A stretch of DNA of 64,000 bases. Origin: an uncultured Granulosicoccaceae bacterium. Lineage in GTDB: Bacteria > Pseudomonadota > Gammaproteobacteria > Granulosicoccales > Granulosicoccaceae. Positions within the stretch are counted from its first letter, which is position 1. Each line of letters begins with the position of its first letter. Below the pieces are notes generated by a model that was not told the DNA's origin, ran no database searches, and saw nothing but the letters and a program-made list of their open reading frames with translations. Below, piece by piece: positions 52,281-61,987 of the stretch. A program made the translations under genes and the position numbers. The DNA lies in assembly GCA_938035945.1 (NCBI GenBank), contig CALHOU010000006.1, forward strand, positions 1 to 64,000, given 5' to 3'.

Positions 52281-53192
52281 ATGCCCTTAGCGATGAACCG
52301 AGATGTCTTTATCACGTGTGCAGTGACAGGTTCTGGCGGTACGCAAGATAAGTCAGATCAAGTACCGCGAAGCCCTGAACAAATTGCCAATAGTGCCATT
52401 GACGCGGCCAAAGCCGGTGCGGCAGTTGTTCATTGTCATGTGCGCAATCCAGATACCGGAGCGCCATCGCGCGATTTAGGTTTTTATCGAGAAGTCACCG
52501 ATCGCATTCGATCAGCTGATGTTGATTGCGTGTTGAATTTAACCGCCGGAATGGGTGGCGATCTTGTTTTGGGAAATACCGAATCTCCATTGCCCGTAAA
52601 TTCAGCTGCAACTGATATGGTTGGTGCAACTGAACGCCTTGCTCATGTCGCTCAGTGCTTACCAGAAATTTGTACACTCGATTGCGGCACCATGAACTTT
52701 GCTGAAGCAGACTACGTCATGGTCAATACGCCAGGCATGTTGCGCGAAATGGCAAAACAAATTCAATCCCTAGGTGTGCGCGCAGAAATAGAAGCATTCG
52801 ATACCGGTCATTTATGGTTTGCTAAAAAATTAGTGGAAGAAGGCTTAATAGACGCTCCCGTTTTGGTGCAGTTGTGCATGGGGATTCCATGGGGCGCGCC
52901 AGACGACATGAACACGCTGATGGCTATGGTAAACAACGTGCCCAGTGATTGGACGTTCTCCGCATTTTCCATCGGTCGCAATGAAATGCCCTACGTTGCG
53001 GCATCGGTGCTTAACGGCGGTAACGTACGTGTTGGTTTAGAAGATAATCTTTATCTCGACCGAGGTGTGCTTGCAAGCAACGCACAGTTGGTCGAACGCG
53101 CTGCAAATATAATCACTAATCTTGGTGCCAATGTGATTGGGCCAGAAGAGGTCAGAGCAAAACTTAAGTTAACCAAAAGAGCCGCTGTATGA
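52281..53192 (+). CDS. Beta-keto acid cleavage enzyme (BKACE, DUF849), predicted 3-dehydrocarnitine cleavage
   Basis: The 303-residue protein starts at ATG 52281; upstream in-frame codons to 52242 are not protein-like. It has the zinc-ligand motif VVHCHVRNP (His51, His53), the FDTGHLWF segment and the C-terminal GLEDNLYLDRG motif of the BKACE family. BKACEs split a beta-keto acid with acetyl-CoA. Next to an L-carnitine dehydrogenase gene, the established pairing is 3-dehydrocarnitine plus acetyl-CoA giving betainyl-CoA and acetoacetate. It is overlapped by the next gene (ATGA). Confidence 0.88.
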   Translation: MPLAMNRDVFITCAVTGSGGTQDKSDQVPRSPEQIANSAIDAAKAGAAVVHCHVRNPDTGAPSRDLGFYREVTDRIRSADVDCVLNLTAGMGGDLVLGNTESPLPVNSAATDMVGATERLAHVAQCLPEICTLDCGTMNFAEADYVMVNTPGMLREMAKQIQSLGVRAEIEAFDTGHLWFAKKLVEEGLIDAPVLVQLCMGIPWGAPDDMNTLMAMVNNVPSDWTFSAFSIGRNEMPYVAASVLNGGNVRVGLEDNLYLDRGVLASNAQLVERAANIITNLGANVIGPEEVRAKLKLTKRAAV

Positions 53193-54196
53193 GCAATAAC
53201 GAAAAAGTTGCCGCCATTATCGGTGGTGGCGTTATAGGCGGCGGCTGGGTTGCACGATTTTTACTGCACGGCTGGCGTGTGCAGGTGTTTGATCAAGATA
53301 GCGCGGCAAAAGAGAAGATCGATGCGGTACTAGACAATGCCCGCGCATCTCTGCCTAAACTGTTTGCCGATGCGATGCCGCAAGAAGGCAAACTGGTTTT
53401 CACCAGCAGTATCACTGAAGCTGTTGCAGGAGCAAGCTGGATACAGGAAAGTGTGCCAGAGCGGCTAGACATCAAACATGCGGTATTTAAGGAAATAGAA
53501 GCCGCGGCCGCCGACAATGCCATCATTGGCAGTTCAACCTCGGGTTTTATGCCATCAGAATTAAAAACGGTGTTGGCAAAGCCTGAGCGTTTGTTCGTTG
53601 CGCACCCGTTTAACCCAGTTTATCTATTGCCACTGGTTGAGTTGGTGCCTGGTGATGAGCATAACCCAGAGGAAGTAAAGCGTGCGCAAGCTGTGCTCGA
53701 ATCCATTGGTATGAAACCACTGCACGTTCGAGCCGAAATGCCAGCGCACATAGCCGATCGGTTTTTAGAAGCTGTTTGGCGTGAAGCCTTATGGATGATA
53801 AAAGATGGCAGCGCTACCACCGAAGAAATAGACGACGCGATCCGATACGGTTTTGGGTTGCGGTGGGCACAGATGGGGTTATTTGAAACCTATCGCATTG
53901 CCGGTGGTGACGCCGGCATGAAACATTTTATTGCGCAGTTTGGTCCGTGTCTGGAATGGCCCTGGACCAAGTTGATGGATGTACCTGAGCTTACCGATGA
54001 ATTAGTTGAGAAAATTGCTGCGCAATCTGATGCGCAATCTGGCGCCCATTCAATACGAGAGTTAGAGCGAATCCGCGATAACAATCTGGTCGATATGATG
54101 GTAGCGCAAAAGCATCGTAATTGGGGGGCAGGCGAGTTGTTGAATAAGCACGATGCCCGACTAGCCGCACTTAAAGCATCTAAAAGCGGCTCATGA
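53189..54196 (+). CDS. L-carnitine dehydrogenase (3-hydroxyacyl-CoA dehydrogenase family)
   Basis: The 335-residue protein has the NAD-binding GGGVIGGGW motif (residues 12-20), the catalytic His/Glu region VAHPFNPVYLLPLVELV and the C-terminal helical domain of the 3-hydroxyacyl-CoA dehydrogenase fold. It is most like carnitine 3-dehydrogenase (LcdH), which oxidises free L-carnitine to 3-dehydrocarnitine. The overlap with the BKACE gene, the classic carnitine partner, is the main support for substrate assignment. Confidence 0.9.
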   Translation: MSNNEKVAAIIGGGVIGGGWVARFLLHGWRVQVFDQDSAAKEKIDAVLDNARASLPKLFADAMPQEGKLVFTSSITEAVAGASWIQESVPERLDIKHAVFKEIEAAAADNAIIGSSTSGFMPSELKTVLAKPERLFVAHPFNPVYLLPLVELVPGDEHNPEEVKRAQAVLESIGMKPLHVRAEMPAHIADRFLEAVWREALWMIKDGSATTEEIDDAIRYGFGLRWAQMGLFETYRIAGGDAGMKHFIAQFGPCLEWPWTKLMDVPELTDELVEKIAAQSDAQSGAHSIRELERIRDNNLVDMMVAQKHRNWGAGELLNKHDARLAALKASKSGS

Positions 54197-54243
54197 GTCG
54201 ATTTTTACTATAAAACTGAAATTAAATTGAGACAAGGCCTGAT

Positions 54244-55404
54244 ATGAATTTTGGTTTAACCGAAGAACAACAACTCATTGTCGATACCGTTCGCAGCTTT
54301 GTTGAACAAGAGATCTATCCACACGAAGATGAGGTTGAGCGTACCGGTGAGGTGCCCGAGTCTATTTCGAGCGCCATTCAACAAAAGTGTATTGACTCGG
54401 GTTTTTACGCGGCGAATTTGCCGGAGGAAGTTGGCGGTGGTGGCTTAAACAATCTTGATTTTACGTTGTTAGAGCGTGAGTTGGGTCGAGGTTCGATGGC
54501 TTTGAATCATTTTTTCGGCAGGCCCTCCGGTATTTTGATGGCGTGTAATAACGAACAAAAAGAGCGTTACTTGCTGCCTGCTGTAAAAGGTGAGCGTCAC
54601 GATGCCTTGGCCATGACAGAACCTAATGCAGGTTCAGATGTTCGTGGCATGCAATGCCAGGCGCGCGCTGATGGGGATGATTGGGTTGTTAATGGTACAA
54701 AACATTTTATCTCGCATGCCAATGTTGCAGATTTCGTTATTGTGTTCATCGCAACGGGTACTGAACAAACCAGTCGTGGTGAAAAGAAACTGATAACGTG
54801 CTTTTTGGTTGATCGTGGCACACCCGGGTTCGAAATTTTACCGGGCTACGAATCGGTCTCGCATCGCGGTTATAAAAATTGCATTCTGAGTTTTAAAGAT
54901 TGTCGGTTGCCGTCAGCACAAATTTTAGGTGAATTGCACAAAGGCTTTGATATTGCGAATGAATGGCTTTACGGTACACGACTGACCGTCGCTGCGAACT
55001 GCGTAGGCAGAGCGCGGCGCGTATTCGAGATGACCTTGCCCTATGCTGCAGAGCGTGAACAATTCGGCCAACCCATCGGAAAATTTCAAGGGGTGTCTTT
55101 TCAGTTGGCCGATTTAATAACGCAAATCGATGCGGCAGACTGGTTAACGCTAAGCGCGGCTTGGCGACTCGATCAAGGCCTACCGGCTAACCGAGAAATC
55201 GCTTCAGCCAAGTTGCACGCCAGTGAGACGCTGGCCAAAGTCACCGACACTGCCATTCAAATTTATGGTGGTATGGGCCTGATGTCTGATCTGCCGTTCG
55301 AACGTTTTTGGCGCGATGCGCGAGTGGAGCGTATTTGGGACGGCACATCTGAAATTCAGCGTCATATCATTAGTCGTGAGTTGCTGCGCCCACTAGGCGC
55401 TTAA
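54244..55404 (+). CDS. Acyl-CoA dehydrogenase (CaiA-like, carnitine/betaine operon)
   Basis: The 386-residue FAD enzyme has the acyl-CoA dehydrogenase signatures AMTEPNAGSDVRGM and IQIYGGMGLM and the C-terminal DGTSEIQRHIISRELL. In this operon it probably oxidises gamma-butyrobetainyl-CoA to crotonobetainyl-CoA, the reverse of CaiA, because a CaiD homologue lies in the same operon. Its electrons would go through ETF and the ETF-QO encoded at 2.8 kb. The substrate is inferred from context only. Confidence 0.88.
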   Translation: MNFGLTEEQQLIVDTVRSFVEQEIYPHEDEVERTGEVPESISSAIQQKCIDSGFYAANLPEEVGGGGLNNLDFTLLERELGRGSMALNHFFGRPSGILMACNNEQKERYLLPAVKGERHDALAMTEPNAGSDVRGMQCQARADGDDWVVNGTKHFISHANVADFVIVFIATGTEQTSRGEKKLITCFLVDRGTPGFEILPGYESVSHRGYKNCILSFKDCRLPSAQILGELHKGFDIANEWLYGTRLTVAANCVGRARRVFEMTLPYAAEREQFGQPIGKFQGVSFQLADLITQIDAADWLTLSAAWRLDQGLPANREIASAKLHASETLAKVTDTAIQIYGGMGLMSDLPFERFWRDARVERIWDGTSEIQRHIISRELLRPLGA

Positions 55405-55416
55405 TATAGCCCACTC

Positions 55417-57519
55417 ATGAGTCGCGCAATAGAACGATTGATAAGGCCAACCAGCATAGCGGTGTTTGGTGGTAGCTGGGCACACAGCGTTGTGGAGCAG
55501 TGTCAAAAGATGGGATTCACAGGCAAGCTTTGGCCTGTGCATCCAAATCGTGAGACGGTTGCCGGTTTGCCATGCTACGCCTCCATCGAAGACTTGCCCT
55601 CAGCGCCCGATGCCAGCTTTCTTGGTGTCAATCGGGAAACTACAATCGAGCTGGTTGCAAAACTTTGCGCCATGGGTGCCGGTGGTGCCGTTTGTTTTGC
55701 TGCAGGCTTTAGTGAGGCGATAGAGGAAGATGCCAATGCCGATCAGTTAGAACAAGCCTTACTCAATGCAGCCGGCGATATGCCCATTCTAGGGCCAAAT
55801 TGTTATGGTTTCATAAACTGTTTAGACAATGCCTTACTGTGGCCAGATCAACATGGTGCGCTCAGTGTTAAGTCGGGTGTTGCGATCATCACACAGTCGT
55901 CAAATATAGCGATTAATCTCACCATGCAAACGCGTGGTTTACCTATCGCCTATGTATTTACCGCTGGCAATCAAGCGAAGGTAAGTTTGGCGCAGTTAGC
56001 GATGACCGCACTAGATGATGATCGTGTTACCGCAGTTGGTTTGCACATTGAAGGCTTTGGCAGTGTTCGTGAGTTTGAACAATTAGCGCAACATGCGAGA
56101 CACGTGAACAAGCGTGTCATCGCGTTAAAGGTTGGTAAAACCGAAACTGCGCAACAGGCGCTTAAATCGCATACCAGTTCGCTTGCAGGCAGTGATGCCA
56201 GTGCCGATGCATTCCTTGCTCGGCTTGGGATTGCACGCGTGCACAGCTTGTCGATATTCATTGAAACCTTGAAACTGCTGCATGTGAGTGGTGGTTTGGA
56301 TGACCGACACGTGCTGTCTATGAGTTGTTCTGGCGGAGAAGCATGCCTGATGGGTGATGCGGCTGCTGAGCACGGATTGGTTTGTCCGCCACTTAATCAA
56401 TCGCAATTTGATGCTTTAAGGCATGCACTTGGACCGAGAGTCGCACTAGCAAATCCACTCGACTATCACACCTACATCTGGAATGATGCGCAGGCCATGG
56501 AGGCCATGTTTACGGGGATGTTGCAAACAAAATCGGGCATAGCGGTGTTGGTACTAGACTTTCCTCGTATTGATCGTTGTACGTTTGAGAGTTGGATTGT
56601 AGCGATAGATGCATTCAAAAAAGCGGGTTCGAATTGGTCTGGTCAATTAGCCGTGTTAGCCAGTTTGCCTGAAAACATGCCTGAAGATATCGCTATTGAT
56701 TTAGTTAGTGGTGGTGTTGTGCCACTGTGTGGATTAGATGATTCCATGGCAGCTATAGATGCGGCAGCGATGAATCTATCGAAAACTACTGATGTTTTGG
56801 AACCAGTATTGTTGCCTGTTAAAACGGTCAGTGACCTAAAAAAGGAACTACTGGCACTTGAAGAAGCGCTGGCAAAGCGTTGGTTATCTTCGCAGCATGT
56901 ACGTACGCCAAAGGGTGCTTTGTTGGATTTTAATGGTATGAGTGAGTCAGAGCGCTCAAGCACTATTGATCAACACAGTAAAACCTTAACTTGGCCACTT
57001 GTTTTGAAAAGTACGGGTAGCTTGCATAAAAGTGATGCCGGCGGTGTTGTGCTAGGTATAGAAAACACACAGCAGTTAAAACAAACTATTGCGGCTATGG
57101 GTGCAAGCTCATACCTTGTTGAAGAGCAGATTGGCGCTGTTGTATTTGAGCTTCTTGTCGGTATCACCAGAGATCCAGTACACGGGTTTTTATTCACCCT
57201 CGGCGCCGGTGGCGTAGAAACTGAAATACTCAACGACACTGTGAGTGGATTACTTCCGTTAAGTCGATCAAACTTGCAAAGCATGCTTGAGACACTACGA
57301 TGCTACCCACTTTTAACCGGCTACCGCGGTCGCGCAGCTTGCGATATTAATGAATTACTCGATACACTAATGAATATCCAACGCGCGGCGCAATCGATCG
57401 CCGATGACCTCTACGAGCTGGAAATCAATCCGCTTCTGTGCACGGAACATGGCACTATGGCAGTTGATGCATTGCTTCGAATTAACCAACAATCCCCACA
57501 CTTTATCTCCACACCTTAG
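55417..57519 (+). CDS. ADP-forming acyl-CoA synthetase (acetate-CoA ligase family)
   Basis: The 700-residue protein has an N-terminal CoA-binding domain (PTSIAVFGGSWAHSVVEQC), succinyl-CoA ligase-like domains with ILGPNCYGFIN, and the phospho-histidine loop KSHTSSLAGSD (His252). A C-terminal ATP-grasp domain follows (WPLVLKSTGSLHKSDAGGV, LYELEINPLL). It matches single-chain NDP-forming acyl-CoA synthetases. In this operon it probably activates gamma-butyrobetaine, crotonobetaine or carnitine, taking the place of the AMP-forming CaiC. That role is inferred. It starts 12 bases after the dehydrogenase gene. Confidence 0.88.
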   Translation: MSRAIERLIRPTSIAVFGGSWAHSVVEQCQKMGFTGKLWPVHPNRETVAGLPCYASIEDLPSAPDASFLGVNRETTIELVAKLCAMGAGGAVCFAAGFSEAIEEDANADQLEQALLNAAGDMPILGPNCYGFINCLDNALLWPDQHGALSVKSGVAIITQSSNIAINLTMQTRGLPIAYVFTAGNQAKVSLAQLAMTALDDDRVTAVGLHIEGFGSVREFEQLAQHARHVNKRVIALKVGKTETAQQALKSHTSSLAGSDASADAFLARLGIARVHSLSIFIETLKLLHVSGGLDDRHVLSMSCSGGEACLMGDAAAEHGLVCPPLNQSQFDALRHALGPRVALANPLDYHTYIWNDAQAMEAMFTGMLQTKSGIAVLVLDFPRIDRCTFESWIVAIDAFKKAGSNWSGQLAVLASLPENMPEDIAIDLVSGGVVPLCGLDDSMAAIDAAAMNLSKTTDVLEPVLLPVKTVSDLKKELLALEEALAKRWLSSQHVRTPKGALLDFNGMSESERSSTIDQHSKTLTWPLVLKSTGSLHKSDAGGVVLGIENTQQLKQTIAAMGASSYLVEEQIGAVVFELLVGITRDPVHGFLFTLGAGGVETEILNDTVSGLLPLSRSNLQSMLETLRCYPLLTGYRGRAACDINELLDTLMNIQRAAQSIADDLYELEINPLLCTEHGTMAVDALLRINQQSPHFISTP

Positions 57520-57528
57520 AGATTGGAC

Positions 57529-58326
57529 ATGAGCATAACAAGCAGCAGCGAATCACTCGAACTTAAAAGTGAAGACGGTATATTAGAGGTTACCTTAAAC
57601 CGCCCTAAAGCCAACGCAATTGATTTGGCTACCAGTCGTGAGATGGGGGACGTGTTCATGGCCTTTCGTGATGATCCAGAGCACCGTGTCGCTATATTGC
57701 GTGCCGCTGGCGATCGATTTTTTAGCGCAGGTTGGGACCTTAAAGCCGCCGCTGATGGCGATGCTGTTGATGGAGACTATGGCATCGGTGGCTTTGGTGG
57801 TTTGCAGGAACTTGGGTTTGTGGATAAACCCATTATTTGTGCTGTGAATGGCATCTGCTGTGGTGGCGGACTTGAATTAGCGCTCTCGTGTGACCTGATC
57901 CTTGCTTCAAACAATGCAAGCTTTGCTTTGCCAGAGATTCGATCAGGAACCGTTGCAGATGCGGCTTCAATCAAGCTGCCAAAACGTATTCCCTATCATG
58001 TAGCGATGGACCTGCTGCTAACCGGTCGATGGTTCGATGCGGATGAAGCTCAACGCTGGGGAATGGTTAAAGAGATTATTGAGCCAGAGAATTTACAAGC
58101 CGCTGCCTGGGAGCTTGCACGTCATCTTGTTTCGGGGCCACCGCTAGTCTATGCTGCCATCAAAGAGGTGGTGCGTGAAGCTGAGGATATGCGTTTTCAA
58201 GATATGCTTAGTCGTATAACCAAACGCCAACTGCGCACCGTAGATACACTTTACTCATCAGAAGATCAGCTCGAAGGTGCTAAAGCGTTTGCTGAAAAGC
58301 GCGATCCGGTTTGGAAAGGGCGCTAG
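57529..58326 (+). CDS. caiD: Carnitinyl-CoA dehydratase (CaiD-like crotonase)
   Basis: The 265-residue protein (ATG 57529; TTG 57523 is an alternative) is strikingly like E. coli CaiD: LNRPKANAIDLATSREMGD, FFSAGWDLKAAADGD, NNASFALPE and the shared C-terminus FAEKRDPVWKGR. Both catalytic glutamates of the crotonase site are present (Glu116 in GGGLELA, Glu136 in LPEI). CaiD interconverts crotonobetainyl-CoA and L-carnitinyl-CoA. Here it would hydrate crotonobetainyl-CoA toward carnitine. It is the last gene of the operon and converges on the ABC/peptidase gene. Confidence 0.92.
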   Translation: MSITSSSESLELKSEDGILEVTLNRPKANAIDLATSREMGDVFMAFRDDPEHRVAILRAAGDRFFSAGWDLKAAADGDAVDGDYGIGGFGGLQELGFVDKPIICAVNGICCGGGLELALSCDLILASNNASFALPEIRSGTVADAASIKLPKRIPYHVAMDLLLTGRWFDADEAQRWGMVKEIIEPENLQAAAWELARHLVSGPPLVYAAIKEVVREAEDMRFQDMLSRITKRQLRTVDTLYSSEDQLEGAKAFAEKRDPVWKGR

Positions 58327-58336
58327 CGCAAAGAAG

Positions 58337-61300
58337 TTAGTTTGGAGTCGGTTGACTGACCTCGATTAAATTGTCTTTAACATTGCGCTCGAATAATAGT
58401 CTTGCAGGATCTAAAAGAACATGCGTTGGACGTTGAGCGACGTCGAAAGCAAGGGTTGTGGTCGTTTTACTAAGCCGAATCCGCTCTTTAGCAAACCAGC
58501 CATCACCAAGTTGTTTGGTGGGGTCTTCTGTGTAGAAACCCACTTCTACAAGTTCATCTAAGGTGACATCATCCATGTGTGTTACCGACACCTCAGTATC
58601 ATCTTCAGCAGAAGTCACTAGTTTGTCGATACCAATATCAAAACTCACCCTGTAAGTGCCATCCGCATTGCTCGACACGTTGATGTCACTCTGGGCGAAT
58701 GTCAAATCCCAAAAAGTAACCCTGTCCCAGTAGTCGGATATGAGTTGATGGAACTCTGGCTCAGTTGCTTGCTTTAGATAATCAACGACTTCAATAGTGG
58801 TGACATAGGGAGGCCCAATGGAGCCGAAATCCTGTATTAAGCTTTTCATCGCACCGTTGACCTTGTCAGCACCAACCGTTTGGCGAAGCCCCCAAAATAC
58901 CCAACTCGCTTTTGCATAGTCTTGGTAAGCCTTGCCATCGCCCAGGGCAAGAGGAAGCTCATTTTCAGAATCCATTGTACGACCCGTTAAGTAGACTTGA
59001 ATTGCCCTTTTATCGAGCAATCGACGAGCTTTGGCCCATCCAAATTCTTTTTCGTAGGCGTGTAGGGCAGCGTTTTCCGTCAAGCCTTCAGAAACCACAT
59101 TAAAACCTTTGACATCAGCCGGCACGAGTTGGTGCGCAAACCATTGGTGTGCAATCTCATGCATGGTGACATAGCTTGCGCTATCAATGCTGTCCAAGTC
59201 ATCGGGGTCGCCTGGGTTTTGGATAAAGCCGATGTTTTCGGAAAAGGGGATTGTCCCTGCAAAAGCCTGTGCGTGTGCACCATAGGGAAATTCCATGATG
59301 CGAAGTTGCTCGTATAAATAGGGACCATATGCTTGCGTGTAGATATCGAGTGACGATTTCGCCGCCGTCATCATCAACGGTACGTTGTAGTTGTGTGCTT
59401 CGTGATAATAGATGGCGACATCCACGGTTTGTCCATTCGTGCCAGACCAAACTTCGTTCACTTGCGCATAGTCCTGCGATACAAATGAAAAGAAATTTAG
59501 GATAGGACGGTTGGCTTCATAGTCACGACAGGCCTGGTCGTTTTTTTCATACGTGTTGATGAGTGTTCCGGGTGCAATAGCGATTTGATCAGCGTCAGTG
59601 CACATGGTGGCCTTGAAATCAACGTAGTCCGCTGAGCTGCCAAATAGATTATTTGCGCGCGCATTCAAGTCATCGCGCTTAGCGCGCTTTTCCCGTTCAG
59701 GCAGTTTGTATTTGCGGCGTTTGTCAGGGTCGTACATAAAGTTCTTCGGTACACCCAAGTTTGGTAGCACTTGGGTGTTATTTAAAAAAGTGCCATTTTT
59801 CAGAATAGGGCTACCATCGCCAAACCGTGGTGAATGAAAGTAGGTTTCAAACTCCATGGTGGCGGTCTGACCCGGAAGGAGCGCTGGTTCAAATTTAAAT
59901 CGTCGTAGCTGATAGCCCGCAAGCAGGGCTGCATCATCGGCGTTTAATTCAGCGATGGCGCCCGTTATTGTTAACACTCTGTTGTCTTCTGTATGTCCGG
60001 AAGCTAATGACACATACACTGTTTCTATGGCTTGATCGCTTGCGTTTTCTAATTGATAAGTGCCAGAAACAGTGGCCTCTTGATTCGACGGTTTCAGGTT
60101 AACATTGAGTTCCACACGGCGAATTCTGGGCAAATCAAGCGTGGTGAATTGCTTCATGTCTTGTTCGTACTTTACTTGGAACTTTTCACTTGCTTTTGCA
60201 TTTCTGTAGTTTTGATCGATATTGAGTCTTTTGTAGATCAAGCTGCCAAAACCGATAAAACCCGCCAATCCTACAACCGCTATGAAGCTGGTGGCTGGAC
60301 CAATCTGTGCGCGTAGTCCTTTTATCCGCGCACGTAAAGACGTTTGGGTGCCACGTCTGAATAACCAGATTGATGCCACGAGCAGCAGCAAGATAAGTCC
60401 AATCCAATAGGCAGACCACCAACCCATGTCAGTAAGCCCGTTGAAGCCGTTTATTTCTGAATAAGCGCCAGGGTGCATGCCTGTGCCGTAGTTCATCAGC
60501 GGGTGATAAAACGGCAGATAAGCCAGAAACGAAAACCCAATTGACAGTGCACCCGCCACTAACATCCCAATCACTCGACCAGGCATGAAATTTTGTATAA
60601 ACAACACGGCCACCGCATCAACCAACATGGCCAAAGCAAAAGCGACTAAGCCCACTTTTAAGTACGTCCATGGATTGATGGGTACATCGCCCAATACGGT
60701 TTGACCGATCATACCCACAATGATGCCTAATAATACAAGCGTTAATATGACACCAAACAATGCAATCCATTTAGCGCACAGTAACACCGCGTTTTTAACG
60801 GGGGTAGCATCGACTATCTCATGGATGTTAACTGTGCGTTCGCGCCAAATAATATCGCTACCAAAAAATACCGTGATGATGAGCATCGAAAAGCCAAACC
60901 CCATCATAACCATTTGCACAACAGTGGCACTGGTCGGTAAAGTTGGATCGGCTGTAAAACTTGCTGAGAAGTAAATAACGGTCACGAACATAGCAAGCGC
61001 TATCAGAGACAATATAAGAAAAGGAATGCTTTTTACGATTGCTAAGTATTCCATTTTTGCACACGCGAAAAATGCGATGAGATTCGCTGAAGAGCCATGG
61101 TGTGTAGTTGCACCGGTCACCTGTATAGGCTGGGTTATCTCTTTAACATTTGTCTTGTTAGTTTTTCTACCGGTACTGACGAGGCCGCGTTTATACATGG
61201 CCAGAGTCACACCGAAGCTTGCGATGGCCACCGCTAGCCAGAGCAAGCGATTCAAGCCCAATAAACTCATTATGGGCACGAGGTTTTGGTTTTTTTCTAC

Positions 61301-61978
61301 TGCTGTCCAGTATTGGGTAATGATCTGCAATGGCGCGCCACCAAAAGGGTCTGCGAGCGATGTGACAAGATCAGCCGAATTTTCTCCAATGAAAATACCA
61401 ACGCCTGTCAATAACATAAACAAGGCAACCGCGCTCACGTAAACCAATGAACGTCGACGTGTAATTGTTGCTACCGCAATGTAAATGGAAGAAACCAACA
61501 GCGAATTGATAACCAGAAAAAGTAGGATGGGTTGTAAATAAAAAAGTGGGTTGAATTCACCAAAGGCTTCCGCATCTACTGATGGCATGAATTGCCCCAC
61601 GAACATACCGAGCACGCCTACTAGCAAGCAAATAAACGTCACGCTAAATACGCCAAGCATTCGCGAAAAAGCCAAGTCAAATGTTTTGACGGGTGTGGCA
61701 TGAACTATTTCTATGGCTTTGTGTTCATCATCTCGCATAACGCCGGTGACCGTGAAAACGGCAGCGAAAAATAAAGTTAGCTGACCAAGGGCTGAAATGG
61801 ATTGTGCAATATTAATAGCACCGTTGGTTTTAACACGCTCACCGCCATTGACACCGAGTGAGAATAAATCAGTGCCGGTGATTAGAATGCCAAAGGCAAA
61901 TAAAACCACGCAAGTAACCCAAAAGCCAACTTGACTGGCTTGTAGTTTTAGTTCGAAGCAGAGCAGTCTGGCGAGCAT
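58337..61978 (-). CDS. ABC-2-type permease fused to M1 metallopeptidase domain
   Basis: The 1213-residue fusion has an N-terminal half with about 12 membrane segments arranged as two ABC-2-type permease units (the first begins MLARLLCFELKLQASQVGFW, the second around residue 310). A C-terminal periplasmic M1 aminopeptidase-like domain carries the zinc motif HEIAH (His940, Glu941, His944) and the downstream Glu in SEGLTEN. The substrate-entry segment AGTIPFSENIGF replaces the GAMEN motif. The matching ATPase gene lies directly upstream, ending 9 bases before. Proteins of this architecture are widespread but their transport and proteolytic substrates are unknown. Confidence 0.9.
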   Translation of the reverse strand: MLARLLCFELKLQASQVGFWVTCVVLFAFGILITGTDLFSLGVNGGERVKTNGAINIAQSISALGQLTLFFAAVFTVTGVMRDDEHKAIEIVHATPVKTFDLAFSRMLGVFSVTFICLLVGVLGMFVGQFMPSVDAEAFGEFNPLFYLQPILLFLVINSLLVSSIYIAVATITRRRSLVYVSAVALFMLLTGVGIFIGENSADLVTSLADPFGGAPLQIITQYWTAVEKNQNLVPIMSLLGLNRLLWLAVAIASFGVTLAMYKRGLVSTGRKTNKTNVKEITQPIQVTGATTHHGSSANLIAFFACAKMEYLAIVKSIPFLILSLIALAMFVTVIYFSASFTADPTLPTSATVVQMVMMGFGFSMLIITVFFGSDIIWRERTVNIHEIVDATPVKNAVLLCAKWIALFGVILTLVLLGIIVGMIGQTVLGDVPINPWTYLKVGLVAFALAMLVDAVAVLFIQNFMPGRVIGMLVAGALSIGFSFLAYLPFYHPLMNYGTGMHPGAYSEINGFNGLTDMGWWSAYWIGLILLLLVASIWLFRRGTQTSLRARIKGLRAQIGPATSFIAVVGLAGFIGFGSLIYKRLNIDQNYRNAKASEKFQVKYEQDMKQFTTLDLPRIRRVELNVNLKPSNQEATVSGTYQLENASDQAIETVYVSLASGHTEDNRVLTITGAIAELNADDAALLAGYQLRRFKFEPALLPGQTATMEFETYFHSPRFGDGSPILKNGTFLNNTQVLPNLGVPKNFMYDPDKRRKYKLPEREKRAKRDDLNARANNLFGSSADYVDFKATMCTDADQIAIAPGTLINTYEKNDQACRDYEANRPILNFFSFVSQDYAQVNEVWSGTNGQTVDVAIYYHEAHNYNVPLMMTAAKSSLDIYTQAYGPYLYEQLRIMEFPYGAHAQAFAGTIPFSENIGFIQNPGDPDDLDSIDSASYVTMHEIAHQWFAHQLVPADVKGFNVVSEGLTENAALHAYEKEFGWAKARRLLDKRAIQVYLTGRTMDSENELPLALGDGKAYQDYAKASWVFWGLRQTVGADKVNGAMKSLIQDFGSIGPPYVTTIEVVDYLKQATEPEFHQLISDYWDRVTFWDLTFAQSDINVSSNADGTYRVSFDIGIDKLVTSAEDDTEVSVTHMDDVTLDELVEVGFYTEDPTKQLGDGWFAKERIRLSKTTTTLAFDVAQRPTHVLLDPARLLFERNVKDNLIEVSQPTPN

Positions 61979-61987
61979 GGTACTGGC

